Positions 43,961 through 53,121 of a stretch of DNA of 64,000 nucleotides are shown here, piece by piece. Below the pieces are notes generated by a model. The model searched no databases. It saw nothing but the letters and a program-made list of their open reading frames with translations, and was not told the DNA's origin. Position numbers and translations under genes: made by a program. The stretch is from Shewanella psychrophila (lineage in GTDB: Bacteria > Pseudomonadota > Gammaproteobacteria > Enterobacterales > Shewanellaceae): assembly GCF_002005305.1 (NCBI RefSeq), contig NZ_CP014782.1, forward strand, positions 2,914,001 to 2,978,000, given 5' to 3'. The stretch's first letter is position 1, and each line of letters begins with the position of its first letter.

Positions 43961-44608
43961 TTAAGAATCAAACCTTGCGGCAGACCAGACCGTCCCCTCC
44001 CTTCTGAGTAGCACAACCTGAGTACCAGGGTTAAATTCAATGCCGGGTAATTCCGGCTCCACCAGCACATAATGTTTCTGCTGATACTGGTCTTTGACTA
44101 AGGCCTCACTGGGGTTGCCCTTAATCGCACAACCTATGGTCACAGTGCCTACACTGCCGAGTAAGACATCGATAGAAACGGCGCTGGACTCATTTTTGGG
44201 GAGTATTCTAGCGACAAGGACGCCGATATAGCGACAAGAGAAAGCGGTAAAGAAGAGTGCGATGGGTAGAGTAGCACTTTGAGGTAGTAGCTCATGACTG
44301 ATAGCCAATGAGATGTAATTACTAATATAACCTGTGATAGAAAAACTGACCAACACCAGCACAAACCAGATAAGCAATGGCAACCTATCCAGACAAAGCC
44401 AACCGGCAATCCCTGTTAAGCCACTCCCGCCCCCGAGACCGTCCACATCAGAGTCAATATCGACATCACTGGGCGCCCAGTCATCCAACGCCCCCACAAG
44501 ACTGTAACCAATGCACAGTGAAAACGCCTCGAAAGCACCGAGCAAGAAAACAAACGCAAGAGAAAGTGTAAAAGGTAAATTAGCTTGGGTGAGCAGAAAG
44601 TCCACCAT
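43961..44608 (-). CDS. yqiJ: YqiJ-type membrane protein with NfeD-like OB fold
   Basis: A 215-aa partner of the flotillin YqiK. Hydrophobic segments (about 12-35, 75-95, 110-130) precede a C-terminal beta-rich domain (about 150-215; GSVGTVTIGCAIKGNPSEALVKDQYQ) that resembles the NfeD OB fold. An acidic loop (DDWAPSDVDIDSDVDG) follows the first helix. ATG 44608 is used. It lies directly upstream of yqiK with about 95 bases between. Confidence 0.87.
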   Translation of the reverse strand: MVDFLLTQANLPFTLSLAFVFLLGAFEAFSLCIGYSLVGALDDWAPSDVDIDSDVDGLGGGSGLTGIAGWLCLDRLPLLIWFVLVLVSFSITGYISNYISLAISHELLPQSATLPIALFFTAFSCRYIGVLVARILPKNESSAVSIDVLLGSVGTVTIGCAIKGNPSEALVKDQYQQKHYVLVEPELPGIEFNPGTQVVLLRREGTVWSAARFDS

Positions 44609-44827
44609 ATGTCGCCTCCATGTGTATTACCGCATCCATTTTATTGAAACTTAACGTGATTAGTGAACAATCTTGTTTACTGTAGCAACCCGTTTAGTCT
44701 CTAAAATCATAGCAAAGCCAAAACAATATGGAAACAATATTAAGATTAAGATTTTTACATATCACTCAACACTCCTGCAGATTGAGTGATAACATGAAGC
44801 AAGTGACAAATTTGATGAAGAGCCCCC

Positions 44828-46318
44828 ATGACACACTCACACAGTTCGCCCCATTACCTGCGCTTAACTGAACACTTTCAGAAGATCGCCCATTTTGAAC
44901 ATCTAAGCGCCTTAGGCGATTGGGATCAGGCCACCATGATGCCAATTGGAGGCAGCGAAGGTCGCGGTGCCGCTATGGCCGAGCTGGCTCGTCACATTCA
45001 TGAGCTAAAAACAGATTCTTTTATCGAAACCAGCATCGAGCAAGCCGAAGAGGAACTACTCGATAGTCACCAGATGTCTAACCTCAGAGAGATCCGCTAT
45101 CAGTTCATGCAAGCCAATGTCGTTCCAGCCGATCTCGTTCAGGCTAAAACACAGCTGGCATACCGATGTGAACATGCCTGGCGGGATCAGCGAGCCAATA
45201 ATGACTGGAAAGGATTCAAGCCTAATCTCGAAGCCCTGATGAAACTGGTGAAAGAAGAAGCTTCGATACGGGCACAGGCACAAGAACTCACGCCTTATGA
45301 CGCCCTGTTAAATAAATTTGAGCCAGGCATGACCACCAAGCGTCTAGAGCATGTTTTTGGCGATCTCAAATCATGGCTCCCCGGATTGATTGAAACAGTT
45401 CAAGGGCAGCAAGCCGATGATAAAAAGATAACCTTGGCAAAATACTCGGCTCAAAGTCAGGAAGCACTGGGGCGTGATGTTATGGCATATCTGGGGTTTG
45501 ACTTCACCCAGGGCCGTTTAGATGTCAGTAGCCATCCTTTCTGTGGCGGCGTACCCGGTGATATACGTTTAACTACACGTTACGACGAAGCAGATTTTAC
45601 CAGCGGCTTAATGGGAATCGTCCACGAAACAGGACACGCCAGATACGAGCAAGGACTCCCAAAAGAATGGCGAGGTCAGCCAGCAGGTGGTCATCGCTCT
45701 ATGGCCATACATGAGAGTCAGAGCCTATTTTGTGAGATGCAATTGGGCCGTGGTGAAGGATTCCTCACTCAAATCCAGCCCAAAATACGCCAGCACTTAA
45801 ACAGCCAGCTCAGCATAAAAGAGTTAAATCACATCTATAGCCGAGTCAAACCAGGATTAATTCGAGTCGATGCAGATGAAGTCACTTACCCGTGCCATAT
45901 TCTATTGCGTTTCGAAGCCGAAAAGGGCTTAGTCGACGGCAGCTTAGAAGTTGCCGATTTACCCGAATTCTGGGCAGAGCAGATGAAGTCTCTCCTAGGC
46001 ATAGATACCCGAGACGATTTTCGTAATGGTTGCATGCAAGATATCCACTGGGCCGTTGGTGAGCTAGGCTACTTCCCCAGTTATACCTTAGGTGCCATGT
46101 ATGCGGCACAATTTAGATTCGCCATGGAAGCAAACCTAGGGCCGGTCGATGAATTACTGGCTCAAGGTAACATTGCCCAAGTATTCGATTGGCTCGACAA
46201 GAACATCTGGTCTCAGGGCAGCTTATTAACTACCGATGAGCTGGTTAAACATGCCACAGGAGAAAGCCTGAATCCTAATTTCTTTAGGCGCCATCTAGAG
46301 CAAAGATACCTTAAATAA
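44828..46318 (+). CDS. M32 zinc carboxypeptidase (Taq type)
   Basis: A 496-aa cytoplasmic carboxypeptidase. The HExxH zinc motif is HETGH at 266-270, followed by the downstream Glu in SMAIHESQSLFCE. The helical N-terminal domain and the FRFAMEANLGPVDELL region fit family M32, whose members are all about 500 aa. It removes C-terminal residues from peptides. It is followed by a GNAT gene 37 bases on, possibly in one transcript. Confidence 0.92.
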   Translation: MTHSHSSPHYLRLTEHFQKIAHFEHLSALGDWDQATMMPIGGSEGRGAAMAELARHIHELKTDSFIETSIEQAEEELLDSHQMSNLREIRYQFMQANVVPADLVQAKTQLAYRCEHAWRDQRANNDWKGFKPNLEALMKLVKEEASIRAQAQELTPYDALLNKFEPGMTTKRLEHVFGDLKSWLPGLIETVQGQQADDKKITLAKYSAQSQEALGRDVMAYLGFDFTQGRLDVSSHPFCGGVPGDIRLTTRYDEADFTSGLMGIVHETGHARYEQGLPKEWRGQPAGGHRSMAIHESQSLFCEMQLGRGEGFLTQIQPKIRQHLNSQLSIKELNHIYSRVKPGLIRVDADEVTYPCHILLRFEAEKGLVDGSLEVADLPEFWAEQMKSLLGIDTRDDFRNGCMQDIHWAVGELGYFPSYTLGAMYAAQFRFAMEANLGPVDELLAQGNIAQVFDWLDKNIWSQGSLLTTDELVKHATGESLNPNFFRRHLEQRYLK

Positions 46319-46355
46319 CGTATCATACGGGGATAAATTAGGCTGCCTAGGTAAA

Positions 46356-46838
46356 ATGATGCACTTGCGAAATATCGACTCCAGAGACTGGGAGACTATC
46401 CTCATAATTCAGGAGGAATGTTACCCAGAATTAGAACCCGAGTCTCTGAGTGTATTACAGAGTAAATGGCAATTATCCCCACAAACTTGCTTCGTCATAG
46501 AGGCGGATAATCAAGTGGTTGGATACAGCCTGGCACATCCCTGGACACTCGGCTCGCCACCATCGCTAGAACAAGTAACAGGCCAGGTTGAGCAAGCCGA
46601 TACCTTGTATCTACATGATATTGCTCTGTCGGCCGGTGCTCAAGGAAAAGGCGCCGGACGCGCCGTTTTCGAAAAACTGTTAACATTGGCCCAGCAGCTC
46701 TCATTTAACAGTATCTCCTTAGTGGCCGTCCAAGGGGCGAGTAGCTACTGGAAAAAACAAGGATTCGTAAAACAATCTATCCATAAGAGCCTAGCAACCT
46801 ATACACCTGATGCCTGCTATATGGTCTTGAAGCTATAG
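46356..46838 (+). CDS. GNAT-family N-acetyltransferase
   Basis: A 160-aa acyl-CoA-dependent acetyltransferase. The acetyl-CoA binding segment is LHDIALSAGAQGKGAGRAVFEKLL (Q/RxxGxG/A type: QGKGAG), followed by VQGASSYWKKQGF, the usual Tyr/Trp-containing end of the domain. The substrate is unknown. Start ATG 46356, or ATG 46359 immediately after. Confidence 0.85.
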   Translation: MMHLRNIDSRDWETILIIQEECYPELEPESLSVLQSKWQLSPQTCFVIEADNQVVGYSLAHPWTLGSPPSLEQVTGQVEQADTLYLHDIALSAGAQGKGAGRAVFEKLLTLAQQLSFNSISLVAVQGASSYWKKQGFVKQSIHKSLATYTPDACYMVLKL

Positions 46839-46912
46839 GCATATAACAGTGTTATTAGAAGTTTTATCAGATTGAATAAACAATTAGCACAAGATAAATA
46901 ATAGAGAACATT

Positions 46913-47167
46913 ATGGCCGTAAGAGTAACGTACAAATATAAGAAGCAAGCGAAAGAGATCAATTTCGCTTACGACAAGCATCATGATATCCATGAGGCTA
47001 TAGCTGCAGCCGAAGGCGTCGACCTAACTCGCTATCATATGATGGAGCAGCAAGTCGCCATGACATCGAAAGGCTCTGCCGCAGTGAGAGATTTCAGAGA
47101 TAAAGAGTTCGCTCGAATGGGCTTTAGCGATATTTATTACATTAAAGATGACCCAAAAGCCAAATAA
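46913..47167 (+). CDS. DUF2960 family protein
   Basis: An 84-aa protein of DUF2960, a small family in Vibrio and Shewanella. The markers are VTYKYKKQAKEINFAYDKHHDIHEAIAAAEG-type start followed by DLTRYHMMEQQ and RDFRDKEF. It has no signal peptide or membrane segment. Function unknown. Confidence 0.85.
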   Translation: MAVRVTYKYKKQAKEINFAYDKHHDIHEAIAAAEGVDLTRYHMMEQQVAMTSKGSAAVRDFRDKEFARMGFSDIYYIKDDPKAK

Positions 47168-47215
47168 CCTTAGACCGACAGCAACGACTAACAGAATGCG
47201 AGAGTGAACTTAAAA

Positions 47216-47740
47216 ATGACCGACAGCTCAATGCCAAACCGAGAACATGCTAACTTTCCTCGTGCGGGTTTTTTTCGCCGCTTCGGCGCCGCCGTCTATG
47301 ATCTTCTACTTGCTGTTGCCGTCTATATGATTGCTGGTGCCATAGGTTTTGGCGTGTTTACCGCCCTCACCTCTTCAGGCCTAATAGACATGGGAACCTA
47401 TGAGCATGTATCAGACCTGCTCAATAGTGACTCTCTTTATAAAGGAATATACCAACTCTGGATAGCACTCTGTGTGGGTCTGTTTTACATCTCCTTCTGG
47501 AGCTACGGTGGCCAAACCTTAGGCATGCGTGCCTGGCAACTAAAAATTCAGCACCCTAACGGTCAGAGCCTGAGTATGATCACAGCCTCGGCTCGCTTGG
47601 TGTGGTCTCTGCTGGGGATCGGAAACCTGTGGATCTTGATCAACGGTGATAAGCTAGCCCTGCAAGATATGATGACCCGTTCAGAAGTCGTGGTCTTGTC
47701 GAAAGAAGCCAACAAGATGCGCAACTGGCGCGGCGTTTAG
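47216..47740 (+). CDS. RDD-family membrane protein
   Basis: A 174-aa membrane protein of the RDD family. The opening RAGFFRRFGAAVYDLLLAVAVY holds the Arg-Asp (RRFGAAVYD) motif, and GGQTLGMRAWQLKI is the second family motif. Four hydrophobic segments are present. A GTG at 47204 is an alternative start; the ATG at 47216 fits the GAGAG upstream. Role unknown. Confidence 0.85.
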   Translation: MTDSSMPNREHANFPRAGFFRRFGAAVYDLLLAVAVYMIAGAIGFGVFTALTSSGLIDMGTYEHVSDLLNSDSLYKGIYQLWIALCVGLFYISFWSYGGQTLGMRAWQLKIQHPNGQSLSMITASARLVWSLLGIGNLWILINGDKLALQDMMTRSEVVVLSKEANKMRNWRGV

Positions 47741-47761
47741 CGATAAGCCAAATAAACAGCA

Positions 47762-47850
47762 TAGAAAGTTGCGAGACGCGAGCTAGTGCAAAGAATATTA
47801 GCTCGAAACTCGTGACTCCTGTGACTCCTAGCTCGTAACTTTAAGTTTTG
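47762..47850. repeat. Low-complexity direct and inverted repeats of GCTCG/ACTCGT units
   Basis: This short intergenic stretch has scrambled copies of the units GAGCTA, GCTCG, ACTCGTGACTCC and GTGACTCCTAGCTCG. It does not code for protein and does not look like a strong terminator. It may be a degraded interspersed repeat. Confidence 0.4.
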
Positions 47851-47968
47851 CCTTGTTTTGCACTTCTTTACATTAGCCTGTGATTCATTTACTCCCCTTA
47901 CTTTATAGTTAACCTTGTTATCAATTTGTTATCGATTTATTTCTAACACAAGGTTAAGGAAGTCAGAT

Positions 47969-49519
47969 ATGGATCTCTCACCATACTCAAATGTCTCTCG
48001 GTCAACGAGACAAAAATTACCCGTATCAAGACTCATTTTTGCCTTACTGGCTTCAATCTTACTCAGTGCTTGTGGCGGAGATGGTGACTCTTCACCCTCT
48101 GAGCCCGGCATACCGACTCCTCCAGTGACTAACGCTGCACCAGAACTCAATCTTGCCACAGAGTCTGTTTCGATAGAGGCGAATTCAAGTCAAACAATCA
48201 GCTTTACCGCGAGCGATGCCGATGGTGACTCACTCACGGTCACGACTTCATCAAGCGACTCTCTTGAGATAAGTCACACCGAAAATGAGCTGATACTTAC
48301 ATTAGGTGAGAACCTAGAACAATCGGTTGAAACTATCACCTTATCCGTGAGCGACGGCACAGACACAGTATCTCGCCAGCTGATCGTGACCTTACAGCCT
48401 CAACCTATACTCATAGAGCCGCAACTGCCGGAAATATCCTTCGATTATGCAGGAGTCACCCTGCCTCAACATTTCCTACAAAATGACTTTCCCGCTAATT
48501 TCCAATTTCAATCCGCAGCCATAGACAGTGACAATACACCATCAAATAATCTTGTCACCAATGCTGGTGCGACCTTAGGACGAGTATTGTTTTACGATAC
48601 CCAGCTCAGCGCCAACAATACAGTCTCTTGCGCTTCATGTCATATACAGGAACTAAGTTTTTCAGATAGCAGGCAAGTTAGTCTGGGCTTCGACGGCGGT
48701 GAGACTCGCCGTCACTCCATGGGACTGGCCAACGCCCGTTTCTATCAGACAGGAAGATTTTTCTGGGATGAACGTGCAGGCTCACTTGAAGAGCAAGTCT
48801 TGATGCCGATACAAGATGAAGTTGAAATGGGGTTAAGCTTAGATGAGCTTTTTTCTAATGTCTCCAGTCAAGGCTACTACTCACCACTATTTAGCGCCGC
48901 TTTTGGAGATGAGCAAGTCAGCAGTGACAGAATAGCCCTGGCTTTAGCCCAGTTTGTTCGTGCTATGGCCTCTATGGATGCCAGATACGACCAAGGCCGC
49001 AGTCAGGTTTCCGATCCATTACAGCCCTTCCCAAATTTCACCACTCAGGAAAACAATGGCAAGCGTCTGTTTATGACCTTTAGAAATGGCATCCCTCCAT
49101 GCACTAGCTGCCATAGCTCAGAAGCCTTCGTAGGCCCTCTTATCGGCCCTGATTCAAATGCAACCACTATAGCCAGCAATAATGGCCTAGATGAGCAATC
49201 CGATGATGACTTAGGGGTATTTGAAACCACAGGAATCAATGGTCATACAGGAAAGTTTAAGGTGCCGTCTTTAAGGAATATCGGTGTACGCCCACCCTAT
49301 ATGCATGATGCGCGCTTCAGCAGTTTAGAGGAAACCATAGAACACTACAGTAGCGGTATAAAACCTCATCCAACGCTGCAGGCACTGCTAAGAAACCAAG
49401 TAGGAAATCCGGTGCAATATAACTTCTCGGCAGAAGAGCAGGCTGATCTTGTTGCCTTTCTTCATACCCTCACCGATGAGAGCTTTCTCAATGATGAGAA
49501 GTTTAGCGATCCGTTTTAG
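47969..49519 (+). CDS. Dihaem cytochrome-c peroxidase/MauG-like lipoprotein
   Basis: A 516-aa secreted lipoprotein. The signal ends in LSAC, followed by a Gly/Ser/Pro linker, a cadherin-like domain (about 50-140; AESVSIEANSSQTISF, DGDSLTV, LSVSDGTDTVS), and the dihaem MauG/CcpA core. The haem sites are CASCH and CTSCH; flanking motifs RHSMGLANARF, FWDERAGSLEEQ and KVPSLRNIGVRPPYMHDARF are those of the peroxidase family. ATG 47969 follows AGGAAG; the earlier Met at 47915 would not give a proper signal. Likely a periplasmic peroxidase or haem-oxidase enzyme. Confidence 0.9.
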   Translation: MDLSPYSNVSRSTRQKLPVSRLIFALLASILLSACGGDGDSSPSEPGIPTPPVTNAAPELNLATESVSIEANSSQTISFTASDADGDSLTVTTSSSDSLEISHTENELILTLGENLEQSVETITLSVSDGTDTVSRQLIVTLQPQPILIEPQLPEISFDYAGVTLPQHFLQNDFPANFQFQSAAIDSDNTPSNNLVTNAGATLGRVLFYDTQLSANNTVSCASCHIQELSFSDSRQVSLGFDGGETRRHSMGLANARFYQTGRFFWDERAGSLEEQVLMPIQDEVEMGLSLDELFSNVSSQGYYSPLFSAAFGDEQVSSDRIALALAQFVRAMASMDARYDQGRSQVSDPLQPFPNFTTQENNGKRLFMTFRNGIPPCTSCHSSEAFVGPLIGPDSNATTIASNNGLDEQSDDDLGVFETTGINGHTGKFKVPSLRNIGVRPPYMHDARFSSLEETIEHYSSGIKPHPTLQALLRNQVGNPVQYNFSAEEQADLVAFLHTLTDESFLNDEKFSDPF

Positions 49520-49554
49520 GTAAACAAAGTATCTAGAGGAGCTTATCGAGACAT

Positions 49555-49593
49555 AAAAAAACTCCGAAGCTAAAGTAACTTCAGAGTTTTATA
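49555..49593 (+). terminator. Bidirectional terminator between the MauG-like gene and nrfA
   Basis: The arms AAAACTCCGAAG (49558-49569) and CTTCAGAGTTTT (49579-49590) pair with one mismatch, and A/T-runs flank both sides. It lies between the MauG-like gene and nrfA, which converge. Confidence 0.7.
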
Positions 49594-49691
49594 CTTAAAA
49601 GAGAGCCTAAGCCTTTCCTATCTAAGTTTAATAAGCTGAGGCTTCACCATACAAGCCCACAATCTTTTAAAACTAGCAGAATAACTCATGC

Positions 49692-51092
49692 TTAGTAAGT
49701 CGCTTCACGCTTCTTAGCTTCAACTTCCCACTTAGGCACCTCAGTCTTCTTGAACTCTTCTTTATCAGCATTCATCTTCTTCATATCCATGCCCATGGCA
49801 GCTTGTGCCTTAGCCTTGGTAGAAGTGTCAGGGTATGAGATAGGCTGCTTAACACCTTTATTAGCAAGTAGGTGCGCCAGCTTAACACGGGCATCAGCTG
49901 CCTTATCTACCGCAGTACCTAAGATACGCAGGGCTTCAGCCGGAGCGTGAGCCGCAACACCGTGAGAGGCAGTCGCATAATCCCAGCGCCACTGTGAATG
50001 ACGAATATCGGTAAGAATTGGCTTCATCTCGGCTTCGGTAGCACCGGCTTCCCAAGCTGCACCTGCCTCAAAGTGTGCTTTAACCAATTGACCTTCAGCA
50101 GCCATCTTAAGTTCTTCAACTTTCGCCTTGCGCTGATTAGTCAGGTCGACCATGAACTCCTTGCTCTGTTCATGACAAGTACCACAAGTTTCTTCGAAGC
50201 GATCGAATGGGTTACCCACCTTGTGATCGGTATACTTACGGCCTTCGGCATTCTTAACTCTAGGCATGTGACAATCTGTACAACTTACATTGTTCTGTCC
50301 ATGTACACCAAGCTTCCAGGTTTCATAACCAGGATGCTGCGCTTTCAACATAGGTGTCTTAGAAATCTTATGAGTCCAATCAGCAAACTGAATCCCATCA
50401 TAATAGGCTTCTGCTGCATCTACGGTAATGCCTTGATCCCAAGGGAACTTAACAAAACCTTTCTTATCTTTAGTCTTCTCGAAGTAGTATTCGACGTGAC
50501 ATTGGCCACAAACCATAGACTGCTTATCTTTACGAGAAGCTTTATCGAATGGCGTACCAATTGTTTCCATGGCGCGTTCGGCGAAAGGACGAGAGATACG
50601 TAACTTAGACTTACCGCTCACGTGACAATCGCTACAACCGATAGTATTGACGATTTCAGCACCGCCTTTGTACCACTTACCCGTAAAGTAACCGTCTTCA
50701 CCTTGCTCTTCGATCATGCGAGGTACATCCGGGCTCTTACAAGACCAACATGCCATAGGCATTGGACCATCAGCATCAGACTTAGGTGCGCCGGTACGTA
50801 ATGTATTACGAACATCGGTGATCGCATACATATGGCCACGGGCCTTGTTATAATCTTTCGCGAAGCCATAACCCGCCCACAAAACCACTAGGTTTGGATC
50901 GGCTTCCAATACATCGACAATTTCTGTGCTCTCAGAAGTTTCATGCCAACTGTTATACTGCTTAGAAAACTTATCTTTATATACTTCGTTTCTAGGCTCA
51001 GTCTTATCATTCGCCATCACACCTGAAGTCATAAGACTCGCTGCGACCAATGCACTTAGGGCAAAGGATTTTTTAGTTAATGTTCTCACCAT
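49692..51092 (-). CDS. nrfA: Pentahaem nitrite reductase NrfA (cytochrome c552)
   Basis: A periplasmic enzyme that reduces nitrite to ammonium by six electrons. The 466-aa precursor has a signal peptide ending VMA. The haem sites are CWSCK at 115-119 (the lysine-ligated active-site haem, diagnostic for NrfA), CSDCH 153-157, CGQCH 195-199, CTDCH 271-275 and CGTCH 303-307. QHPGYETWKLGVHG holds the active-site region. ATG 51092 follows GGAGA. No nrfB or nrfH is adjacent, so electrons may come from another quinol oxidoreductase such as CymA. It is divergent from narQ. Confidence 0.95.
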   Translation of the reverse strand: MVRTLTKKSFALSALVAASLMTSGVMANDKTEPRNEVYKDKFSKQYNSWHETSESTEIVDVLEADPNLVVLWAGYGFAKDYNKARGHMYAITDVRNTLRTGAPKSDADGPMPMACWSCKSPDVPRMIEEQGEDGYFTGKWYKGGAEIVNTIGCSDCHVSGKSKLRISRPFAERAMETIGTPFDKASRKDKQSMVCGQCHVEYYFEKTKDKKGFVKFPWDQGITVDAAEAYYDGIQFADWTHKISKTPMLKAQHPGYETWKLGVHGQNNVSCTDCHMPRVKNAEGRKYTDHKVGNPFDRFEETCGTCHEQSKEFMVDLTNQRKAKVEELKMAAEGQLVKAHFEAGAAWEAGATEAEMKPILTDIRHSQWRWDYATASHGVAAHAPAEALRILGTAVDKAADARVKLAHLLANKGVKQPISYPDTSTKAKAQAAMGMDMKKMNADKEEFKKTEVPKWEVEAKKREATY

Positions 51093-51207
51093 CTCATCTC
51101 CGCGTTACTTTTTATAGTAGTCTTAATAACCACATCATCTCCAAGGCCAAAGTTAGACCCTTAACACCATTTTAAATATACCCCTAAGTGAGTATCCTAT
51201 GTAAAGT

Positions 51208-51221
51208 TTGCGGTAGATCAA
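51208..51221. promoter_or_regulatory. Candidate FNR/CRP-type site between nrfA and narQ
   Basis: TTGCGGTAGATCAA matches the FNR consensus TTGAT-N4-ATCAA at 8 of 10 fixed positions. It lies 116 bases upstream of nrfA and 118 upstream of narQ. In Shewanella anaerobic genes are controlled by EtrA and CRP, so the actual factor is open. Confidence 0.4.
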
Positions 51222-51338
51222 AATGTAAACGTGTTGTTGTTCACACTTTTGCCTATTTGTTAACAGGCTTAAGTGAAAACTAAATTAGGACAACTCTAAC
51301 GGATAGACTAATCAAAGTAATTTAGCGAGTTTTAATCA

Positions 51339-53042
51339 ATGAAAAAAGGTAGCTTAACGTCGACCATTTTGGGTCTAATGTTAACTTTAATATTATTATC
51401 GAGCGGTCTGGCGACTTTTGCCATTATCAACTTATCCTACAGTCTTGGGGATGCCAGAGCCATCAACGCATCCGGCTCTTTGCGAATGCAAAGCTATCGC
51501 TTAATGTTCTATGCAAACTCAGGTAGCGAAGATGCCTTACAGAAGATAGAGGAGTTTGAAAATACTCTATATTCAGATGCACTTAAACGTTCACTCGACT
51601 GGAAAACCCCTGATGAACTCGAAGCGCAATACCTGTTAGTCATTCACAAATGGAAGGTGATGAGATCTTATATCGAAGAAGAAAACTCACGTCTCTATGC
51701 CGCTGCACTGAAAGACTTTGTCGATACTATCGATCTGCTCGTTCTGGAAACTGAGCACTATGCCGCCTTCAAATTAAAGTTACTCGCCGTGAGCCAAATT
51801 ATCGGGCTCGGCTTAATGCTGTTTATTGCTTTTCTGGCGGTGCGCTTCACCAAGCGAAAAGTGGTCGCCCCCCTCAATCAGTTAATGGAATCTGCCAATA
51901 CCATCTCCAAAGGAAACTTCGATGTTGAGATGCCTAAAACTGAGTATATCGAGCTCAGTGCCTTAAGTAGTGCATTTGAATCTACGGCCAAGGAACTGTC
52001 AACCCTTTACCAAGACTTAGAGGGTCAGGTAAAGGATAAAACCTTAGCCCTGACTCGCACTAATAATGAGCTGACACTCTTGTACGATAACTTAGTCATG
52101 CTTCACTCGGGTAAGCTAGAGATCAGCAGCTTGAAAGCCGCACTTAACCAGCTAAGAGCCCATGAACCAGATACATTTCTTCGCCTTGTTATAGTGCAAG
52201 ATAATGAAGAGGAATTAGTCATAGAGGCCGACGGCGGCTGGCCCATAAAGTCGAATAGCCAAACTCATTTCCCACTAAAATTCGAGACCAATGAGCTAGG
52301 TTACTTAGAAGCCAACTCCAGCGCGGAGCCCAATTTTCAACTATTCGAAAACTTTGCCATCATGCTAGCTCGCTCAATCGTTATCTATAATGCTGGAGAG
52401 CAGCGGCAACAGCTTGCGCTAATGGAGGAGCGAGGGGTTATTGCCAGAGAGCTGCATGACTCCTTAGGTCAAATTCTCTCCTTCTTAAAGATCCAAGTCA
52501 GCTTACTGTCTAAAGGGCTGGACAGTGCTTGCCGCAGCCCTCAAGTCGAGCAGCAAATAGCTGAAATAAACGAAGGGGTGAACACTGCCTATGTGCAATT
52601 AAGGGAGCTACTGTCGACCTTTAGGCTAACCATCAAGGATCCGAACTTGCACCATGCTATCGAAGCCATGTTGGAACAGCTTAGAATCCAGTCCAACGCT
52701 AAAATAACCTTAGATTATAAACTGCCCATGCAGCTGCTCGGCGCCCATCAACATATCCATGTGTTGCAATTAACTCGTGAAGCGACGGTTAATGCCATCA
52801 AGCATGCCCAAGCCGACCTGATTAACATTCGTTGTTTTAAGGACTCAGATACCCATGTCACCATCACTATTAACGACAATGGCGTAGGCATAGATAGCGT
52901 GAAAAAACGTGATCAGCATTTCGGCATAGGCATTATGCATGAGCGTGCCAGTCGCTTATCGGGTATAGTGGAGTTCACTGGCAACTCCGAAGGAGGAACG
53001 AGAGTAACACTGACTTTCCCTCCACAGCAGGAACCAGCCTAG
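51339..53042 (+). CDS. narQ: Nitrate/nitrite sensor histidine kinase NarQ
   Basis: A 567-aa membrane kinase. Two transmembrane segments (about 8-32 and 148-168) flank a periplasmic sensor with the P-box NASGSLRMQSYRL (43-55) that binds nitrate/nitrite. A HAMP domain (170-222), a GAF-like central part and the HisKA_3 region follow, with phospho-accepting His373 in ARELHDSLGQIL. The HATPase has NDNGVGID and FGIGIMHERA. It is followed by narP after 79 bases and is divergent from nrfA, which it likely controls. Confidence 0.93.
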   Translation: MKKGSLTSTILGLMLTLILLSSGLATFAIINLSYSLGDARAINASGSLRMQSYRLMFYANSGSEDALQKIEEFENTLYSDALKRSLDWKTPDELEAQYLLVIHKWKVMRSYIEEENSRLYAAALKDFVDTIDLLVLETEHYAAFKLKLLAVSQIIGLGLMLFIAFLAVRFTKRKVVAPLNQLMESANTISKGNFDVEMPKTEYIELSALSSAFESTAKELSTLYQDLEGQVKDKTLALTRTNNELTLLYDNLVMLHSGKLEISSLKAALNQLRAHEPDTFLRLVIVQDNEEELVIEADGGWPIKSNSQTHFPLKFETNELGYLEANSSAEPNFQLFENFAIMLARSIVIYNAGEQRQQLALMEERGVIARELHDSLGQILSFLKIQVSLLSKGLDSACRSPQVEQQIAEINEGVNTAYVQLRELLSTFRLTIKDPNLHHAIEAMLEQLRIQSNAKITLDYKLPMQLLGAHQHIHVLQLTREATVNAIKHAQADLINIRCFKDSDTHVTITINDNGVGIDSVKKRDQHFGIGIMHERASRLSGIVEFTGNSEGGTRVTLTFPPQQEPA

Positions 53043-53121
53043 ATAAATGATTAGTTTCATATTTTTCTTTGTATACAATACAAGGCATAAAAAAATACCC
53101 TTGCAGGAGGCGCTTTAAAAA

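Noticed and set aside
49998..50603. A 201-codon plus-strand frame
   Set aside because: It is antisense to nrfA, whose five haem motifs show that the other strand is coding.
51225..51256. CRP site near TGTAAACG...TTCACA in the nrfA-narQ gap
   Set aside because: The half-sites are at the wrong spacing for a CRP palindrome.
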